In this document: one piece after another, positions 55,101 to 60,704 of the stretch | How positions within the stretch are numbered: the first letter of the stretch is position 1 | How the letters are laid out: each line of letters opens with the position of its first letter | Assembly (NCBI GenBank): GCA_964019135.1 | Contig: OZ025249.1 | Coordinates: forward strand, 32,005,759-32,069,758 | Length of the DNA stretch: 64,000 nt | From: Arenicola marina | Taxonomy: Eukaryota; Annelida; Polychaeta; Arenicolidae | Reading direction: 5' to 3' | Notes under the pieces: model-generated | Databases searched by the model: none | What the model was told of the DNA's origin: nothing | Seen by the model: the letters and a program-made list of their open reading frames with translations, nothing else | Program-made: the position numbers and the translations under genes

Positions 55101-58100
55101 TTAGCTGGCTCCATGGGAAATGTGGGGGTTAGCTGGCTCCATGGGAGATGTGGGGGTTAGCTGGCTCCATGGGAGATGTGGGGGTTAGCTGGCTCCATGG
55201 GGGTTGGGCGGATTAGCTGGCTCCATGGGGGTTGGGCGGGTTAGCTGGCTCCATGGGAGATGTGGGGGTTAGCTGGCTCCATGGGGGTTGGGCGGGTTAG
55301 CTGGCTCCATGGGGGATGTGGGGGTTGGCTGGCTCCATGGGGGATGTGTGGGTTAGCTGGCTGCATGGGGGATGTGGGGGTTAGCTGGCTCCATGGGGGA
55401 TGTGGGAGTTAGCTGACTTTATGGGGGATGTGGGGGTTAGCTGGCTCCATGGGAGATGTGTGGGTTAGCTGGCTCCATGGGAGATGTGGGAGTTAGCTGG
55501 CTCCATGGGGGTTGGGCGGGTTAGCTGGCTCCATGGGGGTTGGGCGGGTTAGCTGGCTCCATGGAAGATGTGGGGGTTAGCTGGCTCCATTGGGGTTGGG
55601 CGGGTTAGCTGGCTCCATGTGAGATGTGGGGGTTAGCTGGCTCCATGGGGGATGTGGGGGTTGGCTGGCGTACACCACGCATATCTGCCATTTGCTGGCG
55701 TTTGTTTACTAGAGCTGGGGCCAATTGGGTCAATATAATGGCACACTTACTCTGACACTGTCATATCTGTGGCCTCTAGTTCAAATTATTCCCTTATACA
55801 TAAAAAAATCATTATTCGTGTCAAGCGCTCTCAGCTCACTGTTACAGGACTTGGTGGCACTTGATATGCGCTCTCTTTGTGCAGTGCAATGTCAGGTATT
55901 TATGGGAACCTGTACTGTGTCCTGGTTCATTTTATGTTATAATGGCAAAAAGTGGTCGGCTGTCCACTTCACACTGGGTATGGGAGATGATAAATAGTCG
56001 ACCGCACAGCTCCTCGCTGGGAGATCCTCGCTAGAAGATCCTCGCTAGGGTGCGTGCGTGGTGGGACGACCGTTGCAGACTTTGTTCAGCGCTTTGTAAG
56101 CGGTATTAGTGATAAGGATCGTTGATTGTGCCAGAAAGATGGCGAAGGCTTTTTAGAGTAACGATGCGAAGTAAGCTGATTATTGATGTTTTTACCGCGC
56201 ATGTTATGATAAATGAATGAATGAAGTTGTTTATTGTAGCGACACAGTATGCAGATTACACTGCAACAATATACAACAGTACAATAGGCATACCCAGCCC
56301 TACTTGGCTCATACGTCACTTTGAGAGTATGAGTCTGTATATGGTTATGTGTTAAACAGTGAAATGAAAATATAGTTCTGGCTGTGCAGATTCGATTACA
56401 CATTTGCTCTGATTGTGGCATAAAATAAATGTTCAACAGAAAAGAATTTACTGAACTTCAAAGCATCATATTATGCATAGTCTGTTCAGATTTGCTTGCA
56501 ATTACATAGCAGTGAAACGAGACAAGTTAGCATGATGAATAATATTATATTACCTATTGGTGTTGTTGACGTTAGGTGGGGGGGTGGGGGGTCAATGTAA
56601 TATCATGTTCCACTTCCTGTGCTAAACCTGATTATGGTTGATCTGTACCGTGTCTTTAGGAGCCAGATTTTGATAAATATGTATCATATCTTTGGGAAGC
56701 AGGTGATAGCACACACACCTATTTATACTATACCATTAGTGCATGAGGAAAAACGCAATGATACGCATACAGATGTAGCGTACAGTTAATGCAAGTAGGC
56801 TATGGGGTGTTTGTTTGCAGACCTCGTTCATTATACTTAATGGGATGATGTACAATGTGGCACGTCTTAGTGCGTTGTAAATCAACCCCGGATTGCCGAA
56901 TGAGGTTATCACTGCACTTGGCGCGGCTGTTTTTGCCAATCTAGATGTTATGCTGTGGGATAGGGATCTGACTTCAGTTGGCAAGAAACATTCCCAATTC
57001 ACATCCTCCTGATAAAAATGAAGTCTAGTGCCATGATTAACCGTACCAAGAACAAAAAGCCGTGTTGAAGCATGTTGAAGCAGTTTGCAAAACTTAAAAA
57101 CGACAAGGGTCCTTTTCAGTGCGACATCCACTGCCTCATAATGTGATGGGCCCGTTCACGGGTGGCCACCATGGGCCCGTTCAGGGGTGGCCACCATGGG
57201 CCCGTTCACGGGTGGTCACCATAGGCCCGTTCACGGGTGGCCACCATGGGCCCGTTCACGGGTGGCCACCATGGGCCCGTTCACGGGTGGCCACCATAGG
57301 CCGGTTCACGGGTGGCCACCATGGGCCCGTTCAGGGGTGGCCACCATGGGCCCGTTCACGGGTGGCCACCATGGGCCCGTTCACGGGTGGCCACCATGGG
57401 CCCGTTCACGGGTGGCCACCATGGGCCCGTTCACGGGTGGCCACCATGGGCCCGTTCACGGGTGGTCACCATAGGCCCGTTCACGGGTGGCCACCATAGG
57501 CCGGTATAACTGGTGGCCACCATGGGCCCGTTCACGGGTGGTCACCATAGGCCCGTTCACGGGTGGCCACCATAGGCCGGTCTAACTGGTGGCCACCATG
57601 GGCCCGTTCACGGGTGGTCACCATGGGCCCGTTCATGGGTGGCCACCATGGGCCCGTTCACGGGTGGCCACAATGGGCCCGTTCACGGGTGCCCACCATA
57701 GGCCGGTTCACGGATGGCCACCATAGGCCGGCTCACTGGTGGCCACCATGGGCCCGTTCACGGGTGGCCACCATGGGCCCGTTCACCGGTGGCCACCATA
57801 GGCCGGTTCACGGATGGCCACCATAAGCCGGTTCACGGGTGGCCACCATGGGCCCGATCACGGGTGGTCACCATGGGCCCGTTCACGGATGGCCACCATA
57901 GGCCCGTTCACGGGTGGCCACCATAGGCCCGATCACGGGTGGCCACCATGGGCCCGTTCGCGGGTGGCCACCATAGGCCCGTTCACGGGTGGCCACCATG
58001 GGCCCGTTCACGGCTGGCCACCATAGGCCCGTTCACGGGTGGCCACCATGGGCCCGTTCACGGGTGGTCACCATGGGCCCGTTCACGGGTGGCCACCATG

Positions 58101-60616
58101 GGCCCGTTCACGGGTGGCCACCATGGGCCCGTTCACGGGTGGCCACCATGGGCCCGTTCACGGGTGGCCACCATGGGCCCGTTCACGGGTGGCCACCATG
58201 GGCCCGTTCACGGGTGGCCACCATGGGCCCGTTCACGGGTGCCACCATAGGCAAGACGGTTGTCTCGTGCAGTCGGAGTTTGCAGTAGATGTATGACAAT
58301 GCATCTATTTTATTCTGGCTTTGAAATATACAAAAACCCTGAAGCATGCTGAAAAAATAACTTACCCGCGCACTTTAAGGAACACCAATAATATACCTGG
58401 TAAAGGAACAAGAAATATTACTCTCCTTTCAGCCCAAACAAAAATATTTCCTCCATGTCAACGAAAAAATAATCCAGGCTTCAGGTAAAACCAAGCCCCG
58501 CCCCCGCCCCCCCCCACCCCCCAAGTGATAATAAATGATCCGTCGCTAACGCATGTAGCCTGTTCATGACTGTAGAAGGCTTTCTTTACCAAGCCCAACC
58601 GGACTTGACCCTCTGTCTCACAGTGCCCTCTGATATAGTATCACTAAAACTAATAACATATGATCTATCAATATAGTCTAAGGTTACCATCATTTGTCGA
58701 GTTGGTGCCCAGCGATCGCCCGTCTGAATGTATTGCGCCCTGACTACCCCCGCCCCCCCCCCACCCCAACACACACACACACTGCCCGGGAAACGAGGGC
58801 CGGCATCACCACTGCCCCCGTCCCTCACTGCCCAGGTAACGAGAGCCGGTATCATCCTTGCCCCTCCCTCGCCCCCCTTCACTGCCCGGGTAGCGAGGGC
58901 CGGTATCGCTGACACAGAAATACCTTCTGATAAGAAAAGTAATTTAGTGAATTTACAACGCTGCCCACAGCATGTAATGAGGGACCTCTGACCTAGTCCA
59001 CGGGTCGCCGGCTTTGTCGTCAGCCCACCCCCCCCCCCCCCCACCCTGACCCTTTAGAGATTGTGACGTTATCCACGGGTCGCCGGATTTGTCGTCAGCC
59101 CCCCTGACCCTTCAGAGCTTGTGACGTTATCCCCGGGTCGCCGGCTTTGTCGTCAGCCCCCCCTGACCCTTCCGAGCTTGTGACGTTAGCCACGGGTCGC
59201 CGGCTTTGTCGTCAGGCCCCCCTGACCCTTCAGAGATTGTGACCTTGTCGATATCCAGACAAACAGGTATCCAGTGGGCGTGATGGATGCGTGGGTAATG
59301 TTCCACAGAGCACCAGGGGAGCCTGTCCGACTTATATCCTGCGCTAGGAGGCTAATCGCATAGATGACGCGTACGTGGCGTCTAAGTTGCGCCTGGACGA
59401 CGCTTGCGCGACCTCTAAGTTACGCCTGGACGTGGGATGCGTGACGTTTAATTTACGCCTGGACGACGCGTGCGTGACATCTAAGTTACGCCTAGACGTG
59501 GGGTGCGTGACGTTTAATTTACGCATGGACGACGCGTGCGTGACGTCTAAGTTACGCCTGGACGTGGGGGTGCGTGACGTTTAATTAACGCCTGGACGAC
59601 GCTGGCGTGACGTCTAAGTTACATCTAGACGACGCGTGCGTGATGTCTAAGTTACGCCTGGACGACGCGTGCGTGACATCTAAGTTACGCCTGGACGACG
59701 CGTGCGTGATGTCTGTGCTACTTCTTAATCGCACCTAAATCACATCTGTGTTACCAATGAACGAATTACGTCCAAATGACGTAATAATGCATGAACGACG
59801 GTGACGTTCAAATGACGTCTAAATGATGTTCAGATGACGCCAAAAGCTGGCCTATAATGGCATAACGGTTAAACGATGGCCGAATGACGTGACACCAATC
59901 CCGAGTGAACACATTATAGCATCAAGCCGGACATAGTTGATCTTTCATCTGTACCGTGGTATCTTGCTGATAGCGGTCAGGGGTAGCCTTGTAACATCTG
60001 ACCCCTATCGCCCCATTTAGTCACGTGTGTGTTGGTGTAGGGTGTTATCTACTCTGTGGTGTTACTGGTGATGGTCGGTTGATCCGCTGGGTGAATGGAC
60101 AAGTAAAGTGTCGGTTAATGATAATCCTACTGCAATCATGGCAAAATGGGATTGGGGATTAAGGTTAATCCCTATAAGGCGCTCACGGGCGTTGGAATGG
60201 GGGTCTTCTGCGGGCGTTGGTAGTTAGTGATATTTGCTTTACGTTGGTCAGACGTTGACAACGTAAATCTGATGATGAGTCGATGTTGTTTAGAGGTTGT
60301 TGCATTGTTCAGGATGCGGTGCCTCGGTTTGTGTGTGTACTTACCGTCCCCTCGAGATCGTGACACGTTATATGTTAAATACAAATAGGTAAATCTCATC
60401 CTGGCCGCTAAATGTTTCACATGGTAATATTGTGTCAAGCACAATTATATATATTAGTATTAAAGTCAACCCAGGTTATGGGTAAGTAATAAGTGGACAC
60501 GTGTTTTCACATAAACGCTTCGCTTGTTGTTACAGGACCGACGTAAGAAGCAAGCTTCCAGGGAAAGCCACCGGGTGGCGCTGTGGCGCGAACGACTTCA
60601 GATTCTCCGTATGAGG
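10936..60616 (+). CDS. EH-domain protein, intersectin/Eps15 type (eight exons, 3' end beyond window)
   Basis: Probable endocytic adaptor. EH domains bind NPF peptides in clathrin-coat and vesicle partners. Coding exons are 10936-10954, 11433-11549, 13535-13598, 40812-41062, 43189-43338, 44802-44886, 51136-51181 and 60536-60616. They give 271 codons, all GT-AG and all in phase. EH1 spans about residues 22-106. It reads VTAEERIRHE, GDQARELFLRSGLP and W67, close to intersectin EH1 as I remember it, then LPQVLPPSM. Its calcium loop (D71 to E82) is degenerate. EH2 spans about residues 127-213, with SDLARIWNLSD, W172 and a canonical EF loop (D176, D178, D180, G181, E187). The linker is only about 20 residues, shorter than in intersectin. 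After EH2 comes a charged helical tail (KKAKMAELEATKRRLMALK, DRRKKQASRESHRV). I cannot name the ortholog. SH3 or other domains may lie beyond the window. Introns are unusually rich in minisatellites. Confidence 0.88.
11433..11549 (+). CDS. EH-domain gene exon 2 (first half of EH1)
   Basis: 117 nt between TTGAAG and a GTATTT donor. It encodes LQRGHQASSMDWPD, VTAEERIRHEILFFSQGPIE and GLLP. The acceptor has a modest pyrimidine tract. An internal Met (residue 17) could serve as start if exon 1 is wrong. The pattern EER-(x)2-H-(x)5-S-(x)2-PI-x-G is that of intersectin EH1. Confidence 0.85.
12100..12300 (-). mobile_element. Diverged tRNA-derived SINE (minus strand)
   Basis: In reverse complement it shows an A-box-like TGGTCTGGTGGTTACC and a B-box-like GGGGTTCGTGTCCC, followed by a body with GTAAGAGGCTACCCC-like sequence shared with the SINE copies at 14992, 27517 and 36203. 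It is old and diverged, and its exact ends are not clear. Confidence 0.5.
12301..13266. other. Intron 2 remainder, nothing recognised
   Basis: Single-copy sequence of mixed composition. I found no conserved peptide, no tandem array and no transposon ends. Short open frames on both strands are within what chance gives. Confidence 0.5.
13267..13335 (+). mobile_element. tRNA-like head (B box) of a SINE remnant
   Basis: GGTTCGAGCCC at 13310-13320 with a paired T-arm (GGGG/CCCC) preceded by GCGCAGTTGCTGG. No clear A box, CCA end or anticodon arm is visible, so it is not a working tRNA gene. Confidence 0.4.
13535..13598 (+). CDS. EH-domain gene exon 3 (EH1 core)
   Basis: 64 nt between TTCTTTCAG and GTAAGT. 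It encodes GDQARELFLRSGLP and LTTLSQVW, the signature helix of an EH domain, with W67 split across the following 27.2-kb intron. The next coding exon, at 40812, completes the Trp codon. Confidence 0.95.
13599..14991. other. Intron 3, first part, with a tRNA-like fragment
   Basis: Mostly single-copy. A B-box-like GGTTCAAATCC on the minus strand (14062-14072) inside a T-arm suggests another tRNA-derived remnant at about 14051-14115. A C12 run lies near 13793-13804, a GAGA-rich patch at 14400-14435 and a G14 run near 14942-14955. No coding exon was recognised. Confidence 0.45.
14992..15250 (-). mobile_element. tRNA-derived SINE, family A, near full length
   Basis: In reverse complement it starts GGCCCGGTAGCTCAGTGGG (A box), has B box GGTTCGAGCCC (15157-15167), then a unique body and the tail TCCTGAATATACAACCAA. 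The A and B boxes are about 70 bp apart, wider than in a normal tRNA. Other copies are at 27517-27715 and 36203-36450. Confidence 0.85.
15251..18954. other. Intron 3 part, simple C-rich tracts, no gene recognised
   Basis: Single-copy stretches with pyrimidine-rich simple sequence at 17385-17520 and 17655-17740 and G-rich sequence at 18000-18110. A fragment at about 16990-17030 resembles the family A SINE body. At 18870-18905 the plus strand reads GCCTAAAACACCAATTCATT, a SINE-type tail. No exon with matching splice phases was found. Confidence 0.45.
18955..19330. repeat. Degenerate tandem repeat, about 55-70-bp unit with C runs
   Basis: Five to six copies of CCCTCATTCGCAATGTCACC followed by AGAATGGTCTGGATATATTAC. 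Each copy is separated by a C run whose length (about 9-13) accounts for most of the variation in unit length. Directly after it, 19340-19370 has an A-box-like GAGTGGTCGGATGGTTAGC. Confidence 0.88.
19777..20945. repeat. Near-perfect 20-bp minisatellite, about 58 units
   Basis: Unit CCCCTTGCCCTGAGCCCGGC. The first 19 or so units are identical. Later units alternate CTGAG and CTCAG and include 21-bp forms. The minus strand carries runs of three and four G separated by 3-4 bases throughout (G-quadruplex potential). It lies inside intron 3 of the EH gene. Confidence 0.97.
20946..21875. repeat. Diverged continuation of the 20-bp array (20-21 bp units)
   Basis: About 45 units in which CCCTTGCCCTCAAGCCTGCC becomes the main form. 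Because most units here are 21 bp, a proline-, alanine- and leucine-rich frame of 321 codons stays open from 20949. This is a property of the unit length and not evidence for a protein. Confidence 0.93.
21876..25114. other. Intron 3 part, nothing firmly recognised
   Basis: Single-copy sequence with G or C runs at 22430-22440, 22743-22754, 23172-23190, 23699-23710 and 24953-24965 and a GTGGTGGTG patch at 22970-22993. A minus-strand 40-codon frame at 24458-24580 looks protein-like but is unproven. Confidence 0.45.
25115..25560. repeat. Degenerate about 60-bp tandem repeat
   Basis: Roughly seven to eight copies of a unit containing GACGGCTTGTGGCATCAT, then TTGTTAATTAATTCGCATAA and AGAGTCC. The middle two copies (25330-25440) are the best preserved and the outer ones have decayed. 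No coding sense was recognised. Confidence 0.8.
25561..27506. other. Intron 3 part with a SINE-type tail
   Basis: Single-copy, with an ATAT/TATGTATA patch at 25745-25790. A plus-strand TGTGCACAAAAGCCATAAC followed by ACCCAATTCATGC at 26130-26170 matches the SINE tail at 18870-18905. No gene recognised. Confidence 0.45.
27517..27715 (-). mobile_element. 5'-truncated family A SINE with target-site duplication
   Basis: Same element as 14992-15250 but lacking the tRNA A-box end. It keeps the B box (GGGCTCGAACC on the plus strand) and the AACC-rich tail. It is flanked by perfect 10-bp copies of TAATCTTTGG at 27507-27516 and 27716-27725, the mark of LINE-driven retrotransposition with 5' truncation. 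Confidence 0.9.
28322..28835. repeat. Degenerate tandem repeat, 44-78 bp unit
   Basis: About nine copies of GCTGATGGTCGTTATAGTTT followed by CAGATATTAGGGGTGGGG. Unit length varies through gain and loss of GGGTGTGAGGGTGT segments. The stretch before it (27726-28321) shows no recognised feature. Confidence 0.88.
28836..29787. other. Intron 3 part, nothing recognised
   Basis: Single-copy sequence. The plus strand at 29533-29901 stays open for 122 codons, but this spans a tRNA-derived fragment and is within chance for this composition. Confidence 0.4.
29788..29830 (+). mobile_element. tRNA-Lys-like 5' half (SINE head remnant)
   Basis: GCCCGGTTAGCTCTGTCGGC followed by AGAGCATCGAGCCCTTGATC closely follows the 5' half of animal tRNA-Lys (acceptor stem, D arm with A box, anticodon arm region). 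The T arm and B box are missing, so it is a fragment or a tRNA-Lys-derived SINE head. Confidence 0.6.
29831..30524. other. Intron 3 part with a possible truncated MITE end
   Basis: CAGGGACGGATCCA at 29959-29972 resembles the end of hAT-type MITEs, but no matching right end was found. Long G runs are at 29988-30005 and 30106-30120. No gene recognised. Confidence 0.35.
30525..30801. mobile_element. MITE with CATAGGCG ends and CGGTT target duplication
   Basis: The left end CATAGGCGGAGGAA and the right end in reverse complement CATAGGCGTAAGAA match at 12 of 14 positions. The 5-bp CGGTT flanks both sides (30520-30524 and 30802-30806). The interior has G and C runs and a near-palindromic GGGGCACGTGCCCCC. 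No coding capacity. Confidence 0.75.
31355..32511. mobile_element. 1.16-kb non-autonomous DNA transposon with 17-bp inverted ends
   Basis: The left end GATCCCAGATAGGAAGG (31355-31371) and the right end in reverse complement GATCCCAGATCGCAAGG (32495-32511) match at 15 of 17. Both subterminal regions are full of TCGAC, GACGTCGAAAC and CGAGTCGAC words. The left one forms a hairpin (GTCGACTCG paired with CGAGTCGAC). No transposase was recognised. Target duplication is not clear (AAGG against AAGT). Superfamily unknown. Confidence 0.7.
32512..33688. other. Intron 3 part, nothing recognised
   Basis: Single-copy. A minus-strand frame of 131 codons at 32906-33301 has no recognisable domain and is within chance expectation for a window of this size. 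Confidence 0.4.
33689..33852. mobile_element. Short MITE with GTGGCGGATCCAG-type ends
   Basis: The left end CGGTGGCGGATCCAG and the right end in reverse complement CAGTGGAGGATACAG match at 12 of 15. CACAA lies directly outside both ends. The core GGGGGGCACGTGCACCC resembles that of the MITE at 30525. CAGTGGCGGATCCAG ends are typical of hAT-like MITEs in many animals (from memory). Confidence 0.7.
33853..34993. other. Intron 3 part, nothing recognised
   Basis: Single-copy, AT-richer sequence without tandem structure, transposon ends or conserved peptides that I can identify. Confidence 0.4.
34994..35204. repeat. 69-bp tandem repeat, three copies
   Basis: Three nearly identical 69-bp units containing CATCACAGCGCCCGGCTGAC and GTGTGTATACAGAGAG. 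They start at about 35007, 35076 and 35145, counted at the CATCACAGC word. Only a few substitutions separate them, so the expansion is recent. Confidence 0.93.
35205..36202. other. Intron 3 part, nothing recognised
   Basis: Contains an ATA/ATAATA microsatellite at 35346-35362 and a GGGGG patch near 35940-35960. No exon, RNA gene or transposon end was recognised. Confidence 0.4.
36203..36450 (-). mobile_element. Family A SINE, near full length
   Basis: The reverse complement starts ACCCGGTCGCTCAGTGGGA (A box), carries B box GGTTCGAGCCC and ends in TCCTGAATATACAACCAACC. Same architecture and wide box spacing as the copy at 14992. A LINE 3' end follows it less than 100 bp away. Confidence 0.87.
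36517..37042 (+). mobile_element. 5'-truncated LINE: end of reverse-transcriptase ORF plus 3' UTR
   Basis: The plus-strand frame ending at about 36927 encodes the zinc-knuckle-like C-terminal module of invertebrate non-LTR retrotransposons: LRLCSFCLAAGIQAIEDEYH, FLCICPHYDHIRN and FF (C-x2-C, H-x4-C). The 3' UTR ends with GGCCCATGGCCTGAAAGGTA, then an AATAAA and a TTATTATTA tail near 37020-37040. The 5' limit is approximate. The fragment is intact to its stop in this part. Confidence 0.75.
37043..38007. other. Intron 3 part, nothing recognised
   Basis: Single-copy sequence with a C14 run at 37831-37845. No gene or mobile element recognised. Confidence 0.4.
38008..38142. repeat. 30-bp tandem repeat, about four copies
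   Basis: Units of ACCGAAACGCCCAAAACAAT followed by GTTATACACA, repeated near 38014, 38041, 38086 and 38116. One spacer (CGGTTTCTCAT) interrupts the series between copies two and three. Confidence 0.85.
38143..40811. other. End of intron 3, no further exon recognised
   Basis: Single-copy sequence with G runs at 39017-39030 and 40605-40625. The last 35 bases are T-rich and lead to the exon 4 acceptor. I found no extra EH-domain exon here, and none is needed because exons 3 and 4 join in phase. Confidence 0.5.
40812..41062 (+). CDS. EH-domain gene exon 4 (end of EH1, linker, start of EH2)
   Basis: 251 nt after a strong T-rich acceptor (TTACTCAG). It encodes KLADRPHDNMLDAWEFTASM, the proline-rich LPQVLPPSMCPP that closes EH1, a short linker, and RELHAYRKLFEVLDVDHVG of EH2. 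The exon's last bases and its 5' splice site are the first unit of the 55-bp array that follows. Confidence 0.94.
41051..42320. repeat. 55-bp minisatellite, 23 units, each carrying the exon 4 splice donor
   Basis: The unit includes GCCTCAGTGGTAAGCTGGCA, then TCGGGGTGGCAGTCGCTGTC and CTTACTATAACAGG. The first unit overlaps the last 12 coding bases of exon 4 and its real 5' splice site at 41062/41063. CTCAG words recur every 55 bp from 41056 to 42266. All but two units keep GT at the splice position (19 GTAAGC, 2 GTGAGC). The units at about 41886 and 42051 have GATAAG. Confidence 0.97.
42314..42555. mobile_element. hAT-like MITE at the end of the 55-bp array
   Basis: The left end CAGGGGTCTGAAAGGAG and the right end in reverse complement GGGGTCTGGAAGGGG match at 13 of 15 over the shared part. 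Near-identical 8-mers CTATAACA and GTATAACA lie at the borders, fitting an 8-bp hAT target duplication. The interior repeats GTGTCGAT and TTTTTC words. No transposase. Confidence 0.7.
42556..43188. other. Remainder of intron 4
   Basis: AT-rich single-copy sequence without recognised features, ending in a pyrimidine tract (TTTTTCTCCCCGGCAG) at the exon 5 acceptor. Confidence 0.5.
43189..43338 (+). CDS. EH-domain gene exon 5 (EH2 core)
   Basis: 150 nt between CCCGGCAG and a GTCGGT donor. It encodes ACVKEAFVTSRLAASDL, ARIWNLSDVDRDGQLT and CDEFCIGCHLVRN. This is the clearest EH signature in the window, with a complete EF-hand calcium loop. Confidence 0.96.
43401..44679. repeat. 14-bp minisatellite, about 91 units, filling intron 5
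   Basis: Unit TGTACGCTTGTCAG with common variants GCGTGTC, GCCTGTC and ACACTTGTC. A rarer block CAATGTACGCTTGTCAGTCA then CGGTACGC recurs five times between about 43940 and 44660, showing higher-order copying. The array covers about 87 percent of intron 5. Because 14 is not a multiple of three and the unit has no stop, all three plus frames are open and read a 14-residue repeat. This is not evidence of coding. Confidence 0.96.
44802..44886 (+). CDS. EH-domain gene exon 6
   Basis: 85 nt after CCCTTTAG, donor GTGAGT. It encodes RSLDGLINVFSLLPHKM, replacing the usual LP-x-x-LPP end of an EH domain, then LKTDLAAKKAK, the start of a basic helical stretch. Confidence 0.88.
44966..45094. repeat. 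18-bp tandem repeat, seven copies
   Basis: CCAAGGTCACGGCGATGG repeated seven times with two single-base variants (CCAAAGG, AGGCCAC). It lies 80 bp downstream of exon 6 in intron 6. Confidence 0.95.
45095..47057. other. Intron 6 between arrays: strand-biased simple tracts
   Basis: 45120-45250 is TTC/CTT-rich. 45565-45840 is a purine-rich GAGAGA/GGAAGA tract of about 270 bp. 45966-45993 and 46380-46400 are C-rich. 46500-46590 is pyrimidine-rich. No gene was recognised. Confidence 0.5.
47058..50311. repeat. 30-bp minisatellite, about 108 units (acidic decapeptide in one frame)
   Basis: Unit GTTGAGGATGACGCTAAGGC followed by TGACACTGAC. In one plus frame it reads EDDAKADTDV. The unit length is a multiple of three, so frames stay open for hundreds of codons on both strands (616 codons on plus from 48556, 726 codons on minus from 49221 to 47041). 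Stops and length changes near 47600-47860 and 48270 interrupt the plus frame. A 240-bp block (eight units) at about 48630-48870 is duplicated next to itself. It lies wholly within intron 6. Confidence 0.96.
50312..51126. repeat. 24-bp minisatellite, about 34 units, abutting the exon 7 acceptor
   Basis: Unit GATGCGGTGTGTCACGTGTT plus ATCT. It follows the 30-bp array without spacer and stops within about ten bases of the acceptor CTCCTTCCAG of exon 7. Most units contain the E-box CACGTG and the word CTGAT, which fits a branch-point consensus. Confidence 0.96.
51136..51181 (+). CDS. EH-domain gene exon 7
   Basis: 46 nt between TCTCCTTCCAG and GTGAGG. It encodes MAELEATKRRLMALK, a likely coiled-coil heptad run, in phase with exon 6. 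A 24-bp minisatellite ends only about ten bases upstream of its acceptor. Confidence 0.85.
51182..51868. other. Intron 7, first part
   Basis: Single-copy sequence with a short TATATATATA run at 51358-51371. No gene or mobile element was recognised here. Confidence 0.45.
51869..52034 (+). mobile_element. tRNA-derived SINE, family B, with AATTCATTTCAT tail
   Basis: The head GGTCTAGTGGTTAGCGCCCT is A-box-like. A weak B box CAGTTTCAAATCC follows at about 51930. The 3' part ends GGCCTAAAACCAATTCATTT. The same tail occurs at 18870-18905 and 26130-26170 on the plus strand and, inverted, at 62335-62385. Such tails are common in mollusc SINEs as far as I recall. Confidence 0.7.
52154..52184. repeat. 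GT dinucleotide microsatellite
   Basis: An uninterrupted (GT)n run of about 15 repeats. Confidence 0.97.
52185..54984. other. Intron 7 part, nothing recognised
   Basis: Single-copy sequence with a G run near 52570-52580 and an (ACC)n patch at 53594-53611. It turns AT-rich after 53750. Open frames are short and without recognised domains. Confidence 0.4.
54985..55668. repeat. 28-bp minisatellite, about 24 units
   Basis: Unit GTTAGCTGGCTCCATGGGAG followed by ATGTGGGG. Variants carry GGGTTGGGCG in place of GAGATGTGGG. It lies in intron 7. Confidence 0.95.
55669..57146. other. Intron 7 between arrays, nothing recognised
   Basis: AT-rich single-copy sequence. The plus strand at 55725-55997 and the minus strand at 56736-57131 have open frames of 90 to 131 codons with no recognisable domain. 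Confidence 0.4.
57147..58247. repeat. 25-bp palindrome-rich minisatellite, about 44 units
   Basis: Unit GGTGGCCACCATGGGCCCGT plus TCACG. Each unit contains the perfect 10-bp palindrome GGTGGCCACC, overlapping CCATGG and GGGCCC, and a hairpin CCCG-TTCA-CGGG. Unit length is constant at 25 over 1.1 kb. Confidence 0.97.
58248..58995. other. Intron 7 part, nothing recognised
   Basis: Single-copy with a C-rich patch at 58495-58522 and (AC)n at 58770-58783. A phrase like CGGGTAACGAGGGCCGGTATC repeats three times loosely between 58785 and 58910. Confidence 0.45.
58996..59245. repeat. 58-59 bp tandem repeat, four copies
   Basis: Copies start near CGGGTCGCCGG at 59001, 59076, 59134 and 59193. They share GGCTTTGTCGTCAG and CCCCTGACCCTTCAGAG, then TTGTGACGTTA. 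The first interval is lengthened by a C run. Confidence 0.92.
59363..59725. repeat. 33-bp minisatellite with alternating A and B units
   Basis: About eleven units. A units carry GACGCGTGCGTGACGTCTAA and B units carry GTGGGGTGCGTGACGTTTAA. In the first half they alternate A-B-A-B, making a 66-bp higher-order repeat, and later only A-like units remain. Each unit holds a TGACGT word. One plus frame reads 11-residue repeats (DDACVTSKLRL and DVGCVTFNLRL). Confidence 0.92.
59726..60535. other. End of intron 7, nothing recognised
   Basis: Decayed GACGT-rich sequence to about 59890 suggests old remains of the 33-bp array, followed by single-copy sequence up to the exon 8 acceptor. Confidence 0.45.
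60536..60616 (+). CDS. EH-domain gene exon 8
   Basis: 81 nt (27 codons, phase 0 to 0) between GTTACAG and GTAAGT. It encodes DRRKKQASRESHRVALW and RERLQILRMR, highly charged and helical. The exon is symmetric, so it could be skipped without shifting the frame. Confidence 0.85.
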
Positions 60617-60704
60617 GTAAGTGTCGCCCTCTTCCGGGCCCAAGGGGGGGGGGGCACGAGAATGACATGGTTATCCTTGTAGCGACGATACACGGAGCTA
60701 CATG

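Noticed and set aside
57119-58296. Several overlapping 65-126-codon frames reading tryptophan- and proline-rich repeats
   Set aside because: They are the 25-bp array read in three frames.
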